Assembly (NCBI RefSeq): GCF_029871205.1
Contig: NZ_SSOJ01000057.1
Coordinates: 1 to 41,095 of the forward strand
Source: Pseudomonas sp. BN417
GTDB lineage: Bacteria; Pseudomonadota; Gammaproteobacteria; Pseudomonadales; Pseudomonadaceae
Direction: 5' to 3'
Length of the DNA stretch: 41,095 nucleotides
A program made the position numbers and the translations under genes. The notes under the pieces were generated by a model that was not told where the DNA came from, did no database searches, and saw only the letters and a list, made by a program, of their open reading frames with translations. Positions 24,614 to 34,029 of the stretch are shown in pieces (position 1 is the first letter of the stretch; every line of letters starts with the position of its first letter).

Positions 24614-25327
24614 TCAATTTTCCAGCAATGAAAATCTGCTCAACATCTGGCGAATTTGCTCGACACTATTGAGCATCAGCACATCGATGATCGACAGATT
24701 GGCCACAAAGGGCTGTTTCAATTGTTTATATTCAATCGTGTCGATACGATGAAAGCGCAACTGCATGCCATGGCTCATGAAATAATCAAAGCAATACAAA
24801 CTTCGCCCACCAATCGGATTTACGTAGGTCTTTCCTCCTAACAACTTCATGGTCTGGATGACTCGATCCTGATGATCGATCGGCGGTGGCAGCGTCAAGT
24901 CAGAGGCACGGATTACCGGTGTAGTGATATGCAAGTAAGCACAGGTTTCACGGATGGCATTTTCAGCATATCTGGCCAAATTGCTTTGCGGGTAGCGCAA
25001 CACCTGCTCCAACCAGGGGAGTACAGCCTTGGCGAATGGCGCACGCGAATAGCTTAGTGAGATTGTCCTGATAATCCTGGACAATTCATCCTGAATGTTA
25101 TCGCACATATGGCGCTGATTTATGTTCAGCGTATGGCAATCTTTCTTGAGGGGAAATGTTATGAATTTTGGCTCGCCGCCGACAAGAATCCGGTTACGGT
25201 TTATCCAGCCTTCCTTGACATACTGCAAATCATCCCCCAGCACAAACAGGTCCGAGGCCGCTATCAACTGAAAATACCCAAGGTACGGGAACAGATAGGG
25301 CTGCATCATTGCAATTGTCTTAGACAT
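24614..25327 (-). CDS. WbqC-like family protein
   Basis: A 237-residue cytoplasmic protein that matches the WbqC-like family from its first residues: MSKTIAMMQPYLFPYLGYFQLI, DDLQYVKEGWINRNRI, ITFPLKKDCHTLNINQ and LGGKTYVNPIGGRSLY. Members occur in O-antigen and flagellin-glycan loci near amino-sugar genes; the reaction is not known to me, although attachment of an acyl or amino-acid group to an aminodeoxy sugar is often suspected. I placed the start at MSKTIAMMQ, preceded by AGAGG at 7 bases; the open frame begins 42 bases upstream. Its gene is in the AT-rich block, 57 bp after the GNAT gene. Confidence 0.85.
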   Translation of the reverse strand: MSKTIAMMQPYLFPYLGYFQLIAASDLFVLGDDLQYVKEGWINRNRILVGGEPKFITFPLKKDCHTLNINQRHMCDNIQDELSRIIRTISLSYSRAPFAKAVLPWLEQVLRYPQSNLARYAENAIRETCAYLHITTPVIRASDLTLPPPIDHQDRVIQTMKLLGGKTYVNPIGGRSLYCFDYFMSHGMQLRFHRIDTIEYKQLKQPFVANLSIIDVLMLNSVEQIRQMLSRFSLLEN

Positions 25328-25384
25328 CACCGCACCTCTTGACCAAGGCACATCTCGAAGAGACCCCATAGGCGCTTTATGGCG

Positions 25385-25915
25385 CTACTCCAAGACCTTG
25401 AACTCGCTCGCCAAAATCGACATTTGAACCACGTCCAAATAAACACCTTCCTTGAATACCGCCTGCCTCTGCACCCCTTCAACTGTAAACCCACTCTTTT
25501 TATAAACAGCAATGGCTCTATCGTTATTCTCGATCACAGCCAGATAGACTCGATTCAAGTTCAAGTCCAGGAAGGCATGCTCAAGGGCTTTATAGGTAGC
25601 GAAGGACCCTACTCCCCTGCCCTGGAAATCCCGTTCCCCAATCCAGATGGCAAACTCACAGTCTCTCACCACCCAATCTATAGACAGAAGATAGACGGCA
25701 CCAACAATCTTGTTACTTGCCCTCTCGCAAATCGCAAGCCTTACGCAATTACTTCTGCTGGCCAGATAAGACTCCATCCAGGCAGAATCAACCTCCTCAG
25801 AAATATACCTGAAGGGCGCTCCAAGCGAACTAATGATCCCTCTGTCATTTCTCCACTTGTTTATGACTTTTATGTCATCCCGCGACAGCTCCCTCAGATA
25901 AAATTCACTCATCAT
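25385..25915 (-). CDS. GNAT-family N-acetyltransferase, PseH-like
   Basis: A 176-residue GNAT protein. The acetyl-CoA pyrophosphate loop reads ERDFQGRGVGSFATYKALEHAF (Q/RxxGxG/A motif), and the C-terminal part LNRVYLAVIENNDRAIAVYKKSGF is the usual beta-bulge plus Asn/Tyr region. AVYLLSIDWVVRDCEFAIWIGE resembles enzymes that N-acetylate 4-amino sugars, such as PseH. There are two adjacent ATGs (25915 and 25912); TAGGAG lies 5 or 8 bases upstream. Its start overlaps the end of the upstream PLP-enzyme gene by 11 bp. The likely role is acylation of the 4-amino group made by the VioA-like aminotransferase. Protein N-acetylation is a less likely alternative. Confidence 0.88.
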   Translation of the reverse strand: MMSEFYLRELSRDDIKVINKWRNDRGIISSLGAPFRYISEEVDSAWMESYLASRSNCVRLAICERASNKIVGAVYLLSIDWVVRDCEFAIWIGERDFQGRGVGSFATYKALEHAFLDLNLNRVYLAVIENNDRAIAVYKKSGFTVEGVQRQAVFKEGVYLDVVQMSILASEFKVLE

Positions 25916-26879
25916 CAATACTCCTACCAATTATATTTATCGCTGACCCGTAGTTTTCTTTGCTGTAGCGCTGGTCACATGGTATAGGAAACAAATTATT
26001 GACTAGTTCGTATTCAAGAGAATCCGCATTCAAACGAGGAAGGCATCTTGCCCAGTAGGTCGGGGTAAACACCCTTTCTCTAATCAGACTCTCCCTGAGG
26101 TTCATCAGGTTTTTAAAGAATGGGTAGCATAGCGGTGCATCAATAGCCTCGACGTCCAGCTTCAACCTGTTGTGAACTCCAAACTCCTTATGAAGAAACC
26201 GGAAATTTTCGTTTCGCTTCAATCTTGCAGACTCATAATCGATGCTCGATAGAAGCCTCTCCGTCAGCACTGACATTTTTCTGTATTGGCAGTCTTCGAG
26301 TGTCCTTTCTGCTGCCTGGTAATCGGCATAGCCGGATTCCGGTGGTCCACCCAGCCGTTTCAGGAGATGAAGCGAACGCTGGATAGACCCATCATCTATC
26401 TCATCCGGTTCACGAACAGGAAGTTTCGTAATCAGCAGTCCACCATCCGGTACACCGAAAAATTTACGCGGCGAATAAATAGTGGCCAAACAATCCAGTG
26501 GCGGCGCAAAAAAAGCCTGCGAATGATCGAATACGACCTGCTCGGCGTTGAATTTTCTTAGGACCTCACGCTGCTGGCTCGCACAGACACCGAAATAATT
26601 TACATACAGGATCCACTCATCAGGATGAAGGTTGATTTCATCCTTGATCGAGAAATCTTCATTTATGGAATAAAAAGAAACCTCGATACCGGCCTTGCTC
26701 AAGGGCCCAAGCATGGAATCGCATATGTAACTCGGCATCCAGACCTTGCGTGGGCGACCGGTGCAGAGCAATGCGTAGAAGCTAGCGCGTGCGGATTGAA
26801 AGCGGAGTGCCTCTGGATAAAGACCTGGGAATCCTGACGGCAATTCAAGCTCAAAATAACCGCCAACAGCTTCATTCAT
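25905..26879 (-). CDS. Divergent DegT-like PLP-dependent protein
   Basis: A 324-residue protein resembling sugar aminotransferases of the DegT/DnrJ family but strongly diverged. The fold cues are present: VVFDHSQAFF (Asp118-His119, cofactor pyridine contact) followed by YSPRKFFGVPDGGLLI, where Lys139 sits in the position of the Schiff-base lysine before the Gly-Gly turn. The N-terminal portion lacks the classic TNGGP and small-residue loop of the true aminotransferase encoded just upstream. It may be a second aminotransferase, a heterodimeric partner of it, or an enzyme with a changed reaction. It begins about 67 bp after the VioA-like gene and overlaps the GNAT gene by 11 bp. Codon use is AT-rich. 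Confidence 0.65.
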   Translation of the reverse strand: MNEAVGGYFELELPSGFPGLYPEALRFQSARASFYALLCTGRPRKVWMPSYICDSMLGPLSKAGIEVSFYSINEDFSIKDEINLHPDEWILYVNYFGVCASQQREVLRKFNAEQVVFDHSQAFFAPPLDCLATIYSPRKFFGVPDGGLLITKLPVREPDEIDDGSIQRSLHLLKRLGGPPESGYADYQAAERTLEDCQYRKMSVLTERLLSSIDYESARLKRNENFRFLHKEFGVHNRLKLDVEAIDAPLCYPFFKNLMNLRESLIRERVFTPTYWARCLPRLNADSLEYELVNNLFPIPCDQRYSKENYGSAINIIGRSIDDE

Positions 26880-26946
26880 GATGTCTCACCCTGGTTAATG
26901 ATCAGCCTGCAGATCCCAAAGCAACCGAACGCCATCACGCGCTCTA

Positions 26947-28056
26947 TCAGGTGTTTCTTATGAGCGCCCCGACGGTAGCGATCGATGCTTCCTGCAGCGC
27001 CGGATACATCGGCAGACAGATCACCTTTTCAGATATCGCGTGCGCTACCGGCAGGTTGTTGCGCTGCGCCGAGACCAGCCCCCGGTACATCGGGAACTCG
27101 CTTATCAGCGGATAAAAGTAGCGACGGCCAAATACGTTGTTCTCTTTGAGCTTCTGGTAAAGCTCGTCGCGACTCAGCGGGTAATCCCCCTCGACCAGGA
27201 TCGGGAAGTAGGAGTAATTGGCGACCTTTTGCCCGGCCCTCTCGACGACGCGGATGCCTTTGACATCTTTCAGCTGTTCGCGATAGGCCTGGTCGACCTC
27301 CTTGCGGCGGGCGATTGCGCGGTCGATATGCTGGAGTTGCAGCAAACCGAAGGCCGCGTTGATCTCGCTCATCTTTCCGTTGATGCCCGAGGCGACCACT
27401 GTGACTTCATCGACAAAGCCGAAGTTCTTCAGATTGTTGATGCGCTGCTTGGTCTTGGCATCCGGGCAGATGATGGCGCCGCCTTCGAAGGTGTTGAACA
27501 CCTTGGTGGCATGGAAGCTCAGCACGCTGAGGTCGCCGTGGCGGAGAATGCTGCCGCCTTCATCCTCCACACCAAAGGTATGAGCTGCGTCGTAGATCAC
27601 CCGCAGGTTGTAGTTGTCGGCGATTTTCTGGATGGCTTCGACATCACAGGGATTGCCATAGCAATGCACCGGCATGATGGCGGTGGTCTGCGGAGTAATG
27701 GCGGCTTCGATCTTGGCCGGGTCGAGATTGAGCGTATGTGGATCGATGTCCACGAACACCGGCTTGATGCCATTCCACAGCAGCGAGTGGGCGGTCGCGA
27801 CGAAAGAGTAAGGCGTGGTGATGACCTCGCCCGCCACGCGCAGTGCCTGCAACGCCGTCAGCAGGGCAATGGTGCCATTGTTGAAGAGCGCGATGTGCTC
27901 GACACCGAGGTAGTTGGAAAGAGCAGCTTCCAGTTCCTTGTGCATCGGCCCGCCATTGGTGAGGATCTTGTTTTCCCAGATGTGCTGCAGATAGGGGAGG
28001 AACTCATCCAGCGGCGGCAGATACGGTTGGGTGACGTAGATCGGTTTGTCGTTCAT
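26947..28056 (-). CDS. DegT/DnrJ/EryC1-family sugar aminotransferase, VioA-like
   Basis: A 369-residue PLP-dependent nucleotide-sugar aminotransferase. Visible are [16 protein letters not shown] at the N-terminus, [20 protein letters not shown] (Asp156 and His159) and the Schiff-base Lys185 in [15 protein letters not shown], with the arm [10 protein letters not shown] near the C-terminus. [14 protein letters not shown] is the form I associate with VioA-type enzymes that convert dTDP-4-keto-6-deoxyglucose to dTDP-4-amino-4,6-dideoxyglucose (viosamine). It is translationally coupled to rmlA by an ATGA overlap, which supports a dTDP-linked substrate. The required 4,6-dehydratase RmlB is not in this window. 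A 3-amino sugar product cannot be excluded. Confidence 0.85.
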   Translation of the reverse strand: MNDKPIYVTQPYLPPLDEFLPYLQHIWENKILTNGGPMHKELEAALSNYLGVEHIALFNNGTIALLTALQALRVAGEVITTPYSFVATAHSLLWNGIKPVFVDIDPHTLNLDPAKIEAAITPQTTAIMPVHCYGNPCDVEAIQKIADNYNLRVIYDAAHTFGVEDEGGSILRHGDLSVLSFHATKVFNTFEGGAIICPDAKTKQRINNLKNFGFVDEVTVVASGINGKMSEINAAFGLLQLQHIDRAIARRKEVDQAYREQLKDVKGIRVVERAGQKVANYSYFPILVEGDYPLSRDELYQKLKENNVFGRRYFYPLISEFPMYRGLVSAQRNNLPVAHAISEKVICLPMYPALQEASIATVGALIRNT

Positions 28057-28928
28057 ACAACCTCCCTCACCAGGGACAGCAGATACTGGCCATAACTGTT
28101 CTTGCTCAGGGACTGGCCGACCCGGTACAGGTCATTGGCATTCAGCCAGCCATTGCTGAAGGCGATTTCTTCCAGGCAAGCGATCTTGAAGCCTTGGCGT
28201 TTCTCGACGGTTTCGACGAACACACCGGCTTCCTGCAGGCTTTCATGGGTACCGGTGTCCAGCCAGGCGAAGCCGCGGCCGAGCAGTTCGACATAGAGGT
28301 CGCCGCGCTCCAGATACACCTGGTTGATGCTGGTGATTTCCAGCTCGCCCCGGGCGGACGGCCTCACCTGCCTGGCGATCTCCACCACGCTGTTGTCGTA
28401 GAAGTACAGACCGGTGACGGCGAACTGGGACTTGGGCTTGAGCGGCTTTTCCTCGATTGAGACTGCACGCTTCAGGTCATCGAACTCGACCACACCAAAG
28501 CGCTCCGGGTCCTTCACCTGGTAGCCGAACACGGTGGCGCCCTTCTCACGCCGGGCAGCCTCGCACAACATGAGCCGGAAGCCCTGGCCATAGAAAATGT
28601 TGTCGCCGAGCACCAGGCACACCGAGTCGGTGCCGATGAATTCTTCGCCAATGAGGAAGGCTTGCGCCAGGCCATCGGGGCTGGGCTGCACGGCATAGCT
28701 CAGATTGATACCGAACTCGCTGCCGTCACCGAGCAACCGCTGAAACCCCGCCATGTCGTCTGGAGTGCTGATCAGCAGGATGTCGCGAATCCCCGCCAGC
28801 ATCAGTGCCGACAGCGGGTAATAGACCATCGGCTTGTCATAGATCGGCAGCAGCTGCTTGGACACGCCCCGGGTGATCGGGTACAGCCGGGTCCCGGAAC
28901 CGCCGGCCAGGATAATGCCTTTCATCAT
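28053..28928 (-). CDS. rmlA: Glucose-1-phosphate thymidylyltransferase
   Basis: A 291-residue enzyme joining dTTP and glucose-1-phosphate to dTDP-glucose. The N-terminus [20 protein letters not shown] with [18 protein letters not shown] is the unmistakable nucleotidyltransferase signature; [31 protein letters not shown] and [12 protein letters not shown] follow. Two adjacent ATGs are possible; AAGGA lies 7 bases before the first. Its stop overlaps the VioA-like ATG (ATGA). Full length. In Pseudomonas a second rmlA usually resides in an rmlBDAC operon, so this copy is probably dedicated to this polysaccharide and coupled to the aminotransferase. The GC content is normal for the flanking chromosome. 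Confidence 0.96.
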   Translation of the reverse strand: MMKGIILAGGSGTRLYPITRGVSKQLLPIYDKPMVYYPLSALMLAGIRDILLISTPDDMAGFQRLLGDGSEFGINLSYAVQPSPDGLAQAFLIGEEFIGTDSVCLVLGDNIFYGQGFRLMLCEAARREKGATVFGYQVKDPERFGVVEFDDLKRAVSIEEKPLKPKSQFAVTGLYFYDNSVVEIARQVRPSARGELEITSINQVYLERGDLYVELLGRGFAWLDTGTHESLQEAGVFVETVEKRQGFKIACLEEIAFSNGWLNANDLYRVGQSLSKNSYGQYLLSLVREVV

Positions 28929-29002
28929 GTTCCAGTCCTTATGCGAAGGCGCCGAGGCGCTCGGTTTGGGGGCGTTTCAGATCGTCCGGTTAGCACGGGT
29001 TG

Positions 29003-29081
29003 GTAGGGTGCGCCGTGCGCACCGGTGGCTTGGTGCGGCGCCGTAGCCAATTTCGAATCCGGTGCGCGTGGCGCACCCTAC
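29003..29081. repeat. Inverted intergenic repeat, GTAGGGTGCGCC family
   Basis: The arms GTAGGGTGCGCCGTGCGCAC(CGG) at 29003-29025 and 29059-29081 pair along 23 bp with two mismatched or wobble positions. It lies between the wecBC fusion and rmlA and could stabilise or attenuate the - strand transcript. The same family appears twice near the right edge. Confidence 0.8.
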
Positions 29082-29111
29082 GGCCGACCCAGTGCGCAAG
29101 GACGTGGACTT

Positions 29112-31595
29112 TCATGCCGTCCAGACTCCGCGTGTATCGACGGTCTTGCATCTCTCGAGGATGGTCGCGGGGATTGCCTTGAACTCCTTGTGATCGACCA
29201 GCAACACGACCACATCCGCTTTTTCCAGTGCCGCCCCGATGCCGGTCAGGCGCAGCTTGCCGGCCAGCTTGGCCGGCAGCGCCCATATGTTCGGCTCTAC
29301 TGCCAGCACCCTGCCGGGATGGGTCGCGACGATCTGCTGAGTGATCGCAACAGCCGGGCTCTCGCGCAGGTCGTCGATATTCGGCTTGAAGGCAAGGCCC
29401 AAGCAGGCGATGGTCACGTCGCTCGCCGATTTTTCCGGGTTGGCTTGCAGAAATTCGGCAACGGCCAGCCTGACCTTATCGACCACCCACTGCGGCTTGC
29501 TGTCGTTCACTTCGCGGGCGGTGCGGATCAGCCGTGCCTCTTCGGGTGTCTTGCTGACGATGAACCAGGGATCGACGGCAATGCAGTGCCCGCCCACGCC
29601 AGGGCCCGGCTGCAGGATGTTGACGCGCGGATGGCGGTTAGCCAGGCGGATCAGTTCCCATACATTGATATCGAGCCTGTCGCAGATCATCGACAACTCG
29701 TTGGCGAAGGCGATATTGAGGTCACGGAAGCTGTTCTCGGTCAGCTTGCACATTTCAGCTGTACGGAAGTTGGTAATGACGCACTCGCCCTCGACGAAGA
29801 GCTCATACAGGCTGGCTGCGGCAGCTGAACATTTGGCAGTCATCCCACCGATGACACGGTCGTTCTGAACCAGCTCACGCAGCACGTGGCCCGGCAGTAC
29901 GCGTTCTGGACAGTAGGCCACGCGGATATCGGAGTCTTCGCCATGGGTCTGCGGGAAGGTCAGATCAGGGCGGGCTTCGGCCAGCCAGGCCGCCATCTGC
30001 TCGGTAGCGCCAACCGGGGAAGTGGACTCGAGGACAACCAGATCACCTTTCTTCAGTACCGGGGCAATGGACTTGCTGGCGGCTTCGATATAGCTGAGGT
30101 CGGGCTCATGGTCGCCCTTGAAGGGCGTCGGCACGGCAATCAGGAAAGCATCGGCAGGCTCGGGGATTGTGGTGGCACGCAGGAAACCTTCGGTGACTAC
30201 CGCATGCACCACCATCTCCAGGTCGGGCTCGATGATGGTGATTTCGCCTCGGTTGATGGTGTCGACGGCTCTCCGGTTGACGTCGACGCCGATCACGTGC
30301 CTCTTGCGTGAGGCGAACACCGCCGCGGTGGGCAGCCCGATGTAACCCAGGCCGATGACGGAGATGGTCTGGAATGACATGTCATGTACGTTGACATGAC
30401 TAGATGAATGATTGACGGCTTGCGCCTGCTTTTCATGTGCAGGCTCGCTCCCGCCGGAGCGGCCATTGCGAACGCAGGGGACGTCGTACAGGGCTTCACG
30501 GATGCGCTGACAGGCCTTCCCATCCCCATATGGATTGTGGGCATGGCTCATGGCTTTGTAGGCTTCGTGATCAAGCAGCAGGCAGTTCAGTTCACGAACG
30601 ATACTGGCGGTTTCAGTACCCACCAGTTTGACCGTACCGGCGTGTACTGCCTCCGGCCGCTCCGTGGTATCCCGCATCACCAGGACCGGCTTGCCAAGCG
30701 AGGGGGCCTCTTCCTGGATACCGCCGGAGTCGGTGAGGATGATATGCGCACGGCTCATCAGGTAGACGAAGGGCAGATAGTCCAGCGGTGCGATGAGGTG
30801 GATATTGTCGATACCGGAGAGCAGACGATGGACCGGCTCAAGCACATTGGGATTGAGGTGCACCGGGTAGACGATATCCACATCCGGATGCAGTTGCGCG
30901 ATCTCCATCAGTGCCTGGCAGATGCGCTCGAAACCTTCGCCGAAACTTTCCCGCCGGTGGCCCGTGACGAGGATCAGCTTACGGTGGGAGTCAAGAAATG
31001 CGCTCACCGCGGCAGCTCTTTCACGCCGCTCCTGGTCCTTGTCGAGGCGCGCCACCACATCGAGCAAAGCGTCGATCACGGTATTGCCGGTAACGAAGAT
31101 CTTTTCCCTGCCGATTCCTTCCGCGATCAGGTTGGCCTGCGAGGCCTCCGTTGGCGCGAAGTGCCTATCGGCAAGTACGGCAGTGAGCTTGCGGTTGCCC
31201 TCTTCGGGCCAGGGTGAAAGGAGGTTGCCGGTGCGCAGCCCGGCTTCCACGTGCGCCACCGGGATTTGCTGGTAATAGGCCGCGAGACTGGCCACGAAGG
31301 TTGTAGTGGTGTCTCCGTGTACGAGTACCACGTCTGGCTTGAACTCGCCGAAGACGCCTTTCATCCCTTGCAGGATGTTGCTGGTGACGTCGGTGAGGTC
31401 CTGCCCGGGCTTCATGATGTTCAGGTCGAAGTCGGGCCTGATACCAAACAGGTCGAGTACCTGGTCAAGCATTTCGCGGTGCTGACCGGTGACGCAAACC
31501 TTGATCTCGAAGCGCTCGTCTGCGGCCAGGGCGAGAACGAGGGGGGCCATCTTGATGGCCTCGGGGCGAGTGCCGAAGACGCAGAGGGTTTTCAT
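29112..31595 (-). CDS. Fused UDP-GlcNAc 2-epimerase / UDP-ManNAc 6-dehydrogenase (WecB-WecC)
   Basis: One uninterrupted 827-residue frame. Residues 1 to about 375 are a complete Wec[27 protein letters not shown] (Asp95), HVEAGLRT (Glu117), [15 protein letters not shown] (His213) and [17 protein letters not shown]. About 30 linker residues follow, with no stop codon. Residues 406-827 are a complete 422-residue Wec[39 protein letters not shown] and the catalytic Cys in [16 protein letters not shown]. Together they convert UDP-GlcNAc to UDP-ManNAc and then to UDP-ManNAcA. In E. coli these are separate proteins. AAGGA precedes the first ATG; no clear ribosome-binding site precedes the WecC methionine at 30380, so translation as one chain is favoured, though internal initiation is possible. 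Confidence 0.9.
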   Translation of the reverse strand: MKTLCVFGTRPEAIKMAPLVLALAADERFEIKVCVTGQHREMLDQVLDLFGIRPDFDLNIMKPGQDLTDVTSNILQGMKGVFGEFKPDVVLVHGDTTTTFVASLAAYYQQIPVAHVEAGLRTGNLLSPWPEEGNRKLTAVLADRHFAPTEASQANLIAEGIGREKIFVTGNTVIDALLDVVARLDKDQERRERAAAVSAFLDSHRKLILVTGHRRESFGEGFERICQALMEIAQLHPDVDIVYPVHLNPNVLEPVHRLLSGIDNIHLIAPLDYLPFVYLMSRAHIILTDSGGIQEEAPSLGKPVLVMRDTTERPEAVHAGTVKLVGTETASIVRELNCLLLDHEAYKAMSHAHNPYGDGKACQRIREALYDVPCVRNGRSGGSEPAHEKQAQAVNHSSSHVNVHDMSFQTISVIGLGYIGLPTAAVFASRKRHVIGVDVNRRAVDTINRGEITIIEPDLEMVVHAVVTEGFLRATTIPEPADAFLIAVPTPFKGDHEPDLSYIEAASKSIAPVLKKGDLVVLESTSPVGATEQMAAWLAEARPDLTFPQTHGEDSDIRVAYCPERVLPGHVLRELVQNDRVIGGMTAKCSAAAASLYELFVEGECVITNFRTAEMCKLTENSFRDLNIAFANELSMICDRLDINVWELIRLANRHPRVNILQPGPGVGGHCIAVDPWFIVSKTPEEARLIRTAREVNDSKPQWVVDKVRLAVAEFLQANPEKSASDVTIACLGLAFKPNIDDLRESPAVAITQQIVATHPGRVLAVEPNIWALPAKLAGKLRLTGIGAALEKADVVVLLVDHKEFKAIPATILERCKTVDTRGVWTA

Positions 31596-31658
31596 GCTGT
31601 GGTCCTTCAAGTTTGCTTTATCGGGACTTCGGCGAGCCTTTGGCCCGCCCACATCGGG

Positions 31659-31682
31659 TCGCGGGCAAGCCCGCGCCTGTAA
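31659..31682. repeat. REP-like element
   Basis: TCGCGGGCAAGCCCGCGCCTG is close to the well-known Pseudomonas REP core (GCGGGCAAGCCCGC followed by CCT). It lies in the 120-bp gap between the initiating transferase gene and wecBC. Confidence 0.7.
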
Positions 31683-31717
31683 CGGCAGTTGTCTGGTTGC
31701 AGCAGGGCGAGGCGCGC

Positions 31718-33190
31718 TTAATAGATGTCCCTGGAGAACAGCGCGAAAGGCGTCTGGAACAGGATCTTGATGTCCAGCCACAGCGACCAGTTGTTGATAT
31801 AGGCGAGGTCCAGTTCCACGCGCTTCTGCATCTTGTCGATGGTTTGGGTTTCGCCCCGGCAGCCATTGATCTGCGCCAGGCCGGTCATGCCGGGCTTGAT
31901 CCGGTGGCGGGCCATATAGGCGGCGATCTTGCCCGTGTAGTAGTCGTTGTGCGCCACAGCATGGGGACGCGGGCCGACCAGGGACATTTGCCCCAGCAGC
32001 ACGTTGAACAGCTGCGGCAGCTCATCGATGGAGGTACGGCGGATAAAGCGCCCCACGCGAGTGATCCGCGGGTCGTCGCGCCGCGCCTGGGTGACCCGGG
32101 GGTCGTCGTGCAGGCGCATGGAGCGGAACTTCCAGACCTTGATGATGGTGCCGTTCCAGCCATGGCGATCCTGTTTGAACAGGACCGGTCCGGGCGATGA
32201 ACACTTCACGGCAATGACCGTGGCCAGCAGCACGGGGCTGATGGCGATAAGTGCCAGCAGCGCCACGGCGCGGTCCATCAGCGCCTTGCTCAGGGCCGCG
32301 CTGGGATAGGCCGAGAGCGGGCATTTGTTCAGGTGAATGGCCGGCATGCCTTCGATGTCGCCGACCGAGTGGTTGAGCGGCATGATGCTGTGCAGGTCAG
32401 GCAGCCAGACCACGTCGGTATTGGCGTCGAGCAGCTCGAAATACAGCTCTTCGATCTTTTTGGCTGCGGTCAGCGGCAGCGCAATGTACAGGCGACTGAT
32501 GTGATGGGTGACGATCAGATCACGCAGGTTCGAGAGGTCGCCGATTACCGGGTAGCGGCTGCTGTCCGGCAGTTGCTCCTCACCCGCGGCGACCAGACCG
32601 ACCACAGGGCCGTACTTGTTTTCCACGAGCTTGTCCGCCAGGTTCCAGGCCTGCTCGCCGGTGCCTATGATCAGCGCGGTGCGCTCGGCCTGGTGCTTCC
32701 GGTCGTACCGCCTGGCGAAGGTATGCAGCGGCAAGTAGGTGCCTGCCTGCAGGGCAAAGCCGAACATCCCCCAGGCGAGGGCCACTTCATGGGAGAAGTG
32801 TTCACCGGTCTTGGTCACGACCACAGCCACCGTGAGGCCGCCCAGCAGAATCAGCCAGCCGGCGAGCAAACGGCAAAGGCCAACCAGGTACCCATGCTTC
32901 TTGTGGTAGACCCGCATCAAGGAGTAGACGGGCACTGAACCGAACAGGACGATCAGCGCCAGCATGCGATAGTGCAGCCCGATCTCGCCGGTCTCTATCA
33001 GCGCCAACACGCAGAGCAGCGTGATCATCGAACTGACGGCCACCAGCCATTGGCCCCAGAAGGTCAGGCCGCGGCCGAGGAAGTTCAGGCGACCGGCCAA
33101 AAAGGTCAAGCGACGTCCCGTTTGAACTTCGGGAGCGCCCCTGGTCGAGGCTCCATTGCTGGCTGGAGCGGTTGCTTCGGACTGTGACAC
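31718..33190 (-). CDS. Undecaprenyl-phosphate sugar phosphotransferase (PslA/WcaJ type)
   Basis: About 490 residues, an initiating polyprenyl glycosylphosphotransferase that places glucose- or galactose-1-phosphate on undecaprenyl phosphate. The N-terminal half has four hydrophobic segments and a CoA-binding/Rossmann-like domain ([18 protein letters not shown]). The C-terminal catalytic domain has a membrane segment ([20 protein letters not shown]), [45 protein letters not shown] and [16 protein letters not shown]. The start is unclear: neither GTG 33190 nor TTG 33205 has a good ribosome-binding site, and the nearby AGGAGG precedes an ATG (33224) in another frame. Overall similarity is to PslA-like enzymes of Pseudomonas exopolysaccharides. 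Confidence 0.93.
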   Translation of the reverse strand: MSQSEATAPASNGASTRGAPEVQTGRRLTFLAGRLNFLGRGLTFWGQWLVAVSSMITLLCVLALIETGEIGLHYRMLALIVLFGSVPVYSLMRVYHKKHGYLVGLCRLLAGWLILLGGLTVAVVVTKTGEHFSHEVALAWGMFGFALQAGTYLPLHTFARRYDRKHQAERTALIIGTGEQAWNLADKLVENKYGPVVGLVAAGEEQLPDSSRYPVIGDLSNLRDLIVTHHISRLYIALPLTAAKKIEELYFELLDANTDVVWLPDLHSIMPLNHSVGDIEGMPAIHLNKCPLSAYPSAALSKALMDRAVALLALIAISPVLLATVIAVKCSSPGPVLFKQDRHGWNGTIIKVWKFRSMRLHDDPRVTQARRDDPRITRVGRFIRRTSIDELPQLFNVLLGQMSLVGPRPHAVAHNDYYTGKIAAYMARHRIKPGMTGLAQINGCRGETQTIDKMQKRVELDLAYINNWSLWLDIKILFQTPFALFSRDIY

Positions 33191-33258
33191 GACGAATACC
33201 TGCAAATGGCAAAGCGTGGATCATGGCCTCCTTGCGCCTGTCTCCTGTGGTACCGCTA

Positions 33259-34029
33259 CTACTGAGTTCTCACGCACTGCGCGAGCTGTCGCGTGTTCCT
33301 GAGTTCATGACTCAGGCTTTCGCACAGCACCCGGACCCTGCCGGTTCGCTGGGCGATTTCGAGCAGATGCCGAGCCTCTGCATTGCCGAAGGCCACGCTG
33401 CGCCTGGCGGACTCGAGGGTTATCTGACGCTGGACCTCATTCAATTGCGGCCAGGCGCTGAAACCAATCTCGGCCAGCTCGCGGTTCACCCCGATTCGCC
33501 ATGGGCCGAGTTGGAATGCCTGGACCATGGCCTGCTCGAACTCGTCATCGAATTCCTGCAGGTACAGCTTGCTGTGAGCCAGGCGAGCCCAGGTGTAAGG
33601 CCAGGTCGGCCGCGCGACTGTTGCGGCGCGGTAGGCGTCGAGGGCTGCACGGCGAGAGCGCTGCGCAGCAGGGTCAGCATAGGGCTGACGGAATTGCTTC
33701 CAGCTGTGGATTCGCCCGAGGCGGTCCAACCGGTCGCCATCGGCGACCGGGTAGAGTCTGATGGCGCGCTGTGCCGCGTTGTGGGCAACTTCCCAAGCGA
33801 CAGCGCTGGGCTCTTGACCGCGCTTGTCCCACGAACTGATGAAGGCTTCGGCCTGGAAGCTGGCAATGCCGGCCAGCAGCATGTGAGCGCCCGCGACCAG
33901 CAGCACGAAGGACAACACCAGCACCAGGGGCGGCAAGTGGTGCATGATCTCGCTCTCACTTCTTGAATCCGCATGCGAGCGCTGACGCTTCCGGCTGCCT
34001 GGCCGGTCGAGCGATTGGCTGGCGTTCAT
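33259..34029 (-). CDS. VpsP-like polysaccharide biosynthesis protein
   Basis: A 256-residue protein. The start MNASQSLDRPG is fixed by an ATGA overlap with the upstream phosphatase gene. One membrane anchor near residues 31-55 (LPPLVLVLSFVLLVAGAHML) follows a basic, Arg/Ser-rich cytoplasmic tail; the rest should be periplasmic and helical, with a TPR-like stretch containing ATVARPTWPYTWARLAHSKL and AFQLGPWRIGVNRELAEIG. The RPxWPYxWA...LGPW pattern is what I associate with VpsP proteins of Vibrio and Pseudomonas exopolysaccharide operons, whose function is not defined. A scaffold or assembly role next to Wzc and the initiating transferase is a reasonable inference. An alternative start at MHHLPPLV would remove the basic tail. 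Confidence 0.72.
   Translation of the reverse strand: MNASQSLDRPGSRKRQRSHADSRSESEIMHHLPPLVLVLSFVLLVAGAHMLLAGIASFQAEAFISSWDKRGQEPSAVAWEVAHNAAQRAIRLYPVADGDRLDRLGRIHSWKQFRQPYADPAAQRSRRAALDAYRAATVARPTWPYTWARLAHSKLYLQEFDDEFEQAMVQAFQLGPWRIGVNRELAEIGFSAWPQLNEVQRQITLESARRSVAFGNAEARHLLEIAQRTGRVRVLCESLSHELRNTRQLAQCVRTQ

Noticed and set aside
26947..28095. 351-codon + strand frame opposite the VioA-like gene, and similar long frames opposite wzc and wecBC
   Set aside because: They mirror the codon structure of clear genes on the other strand in high-GC DNA and lack recognisable domains.
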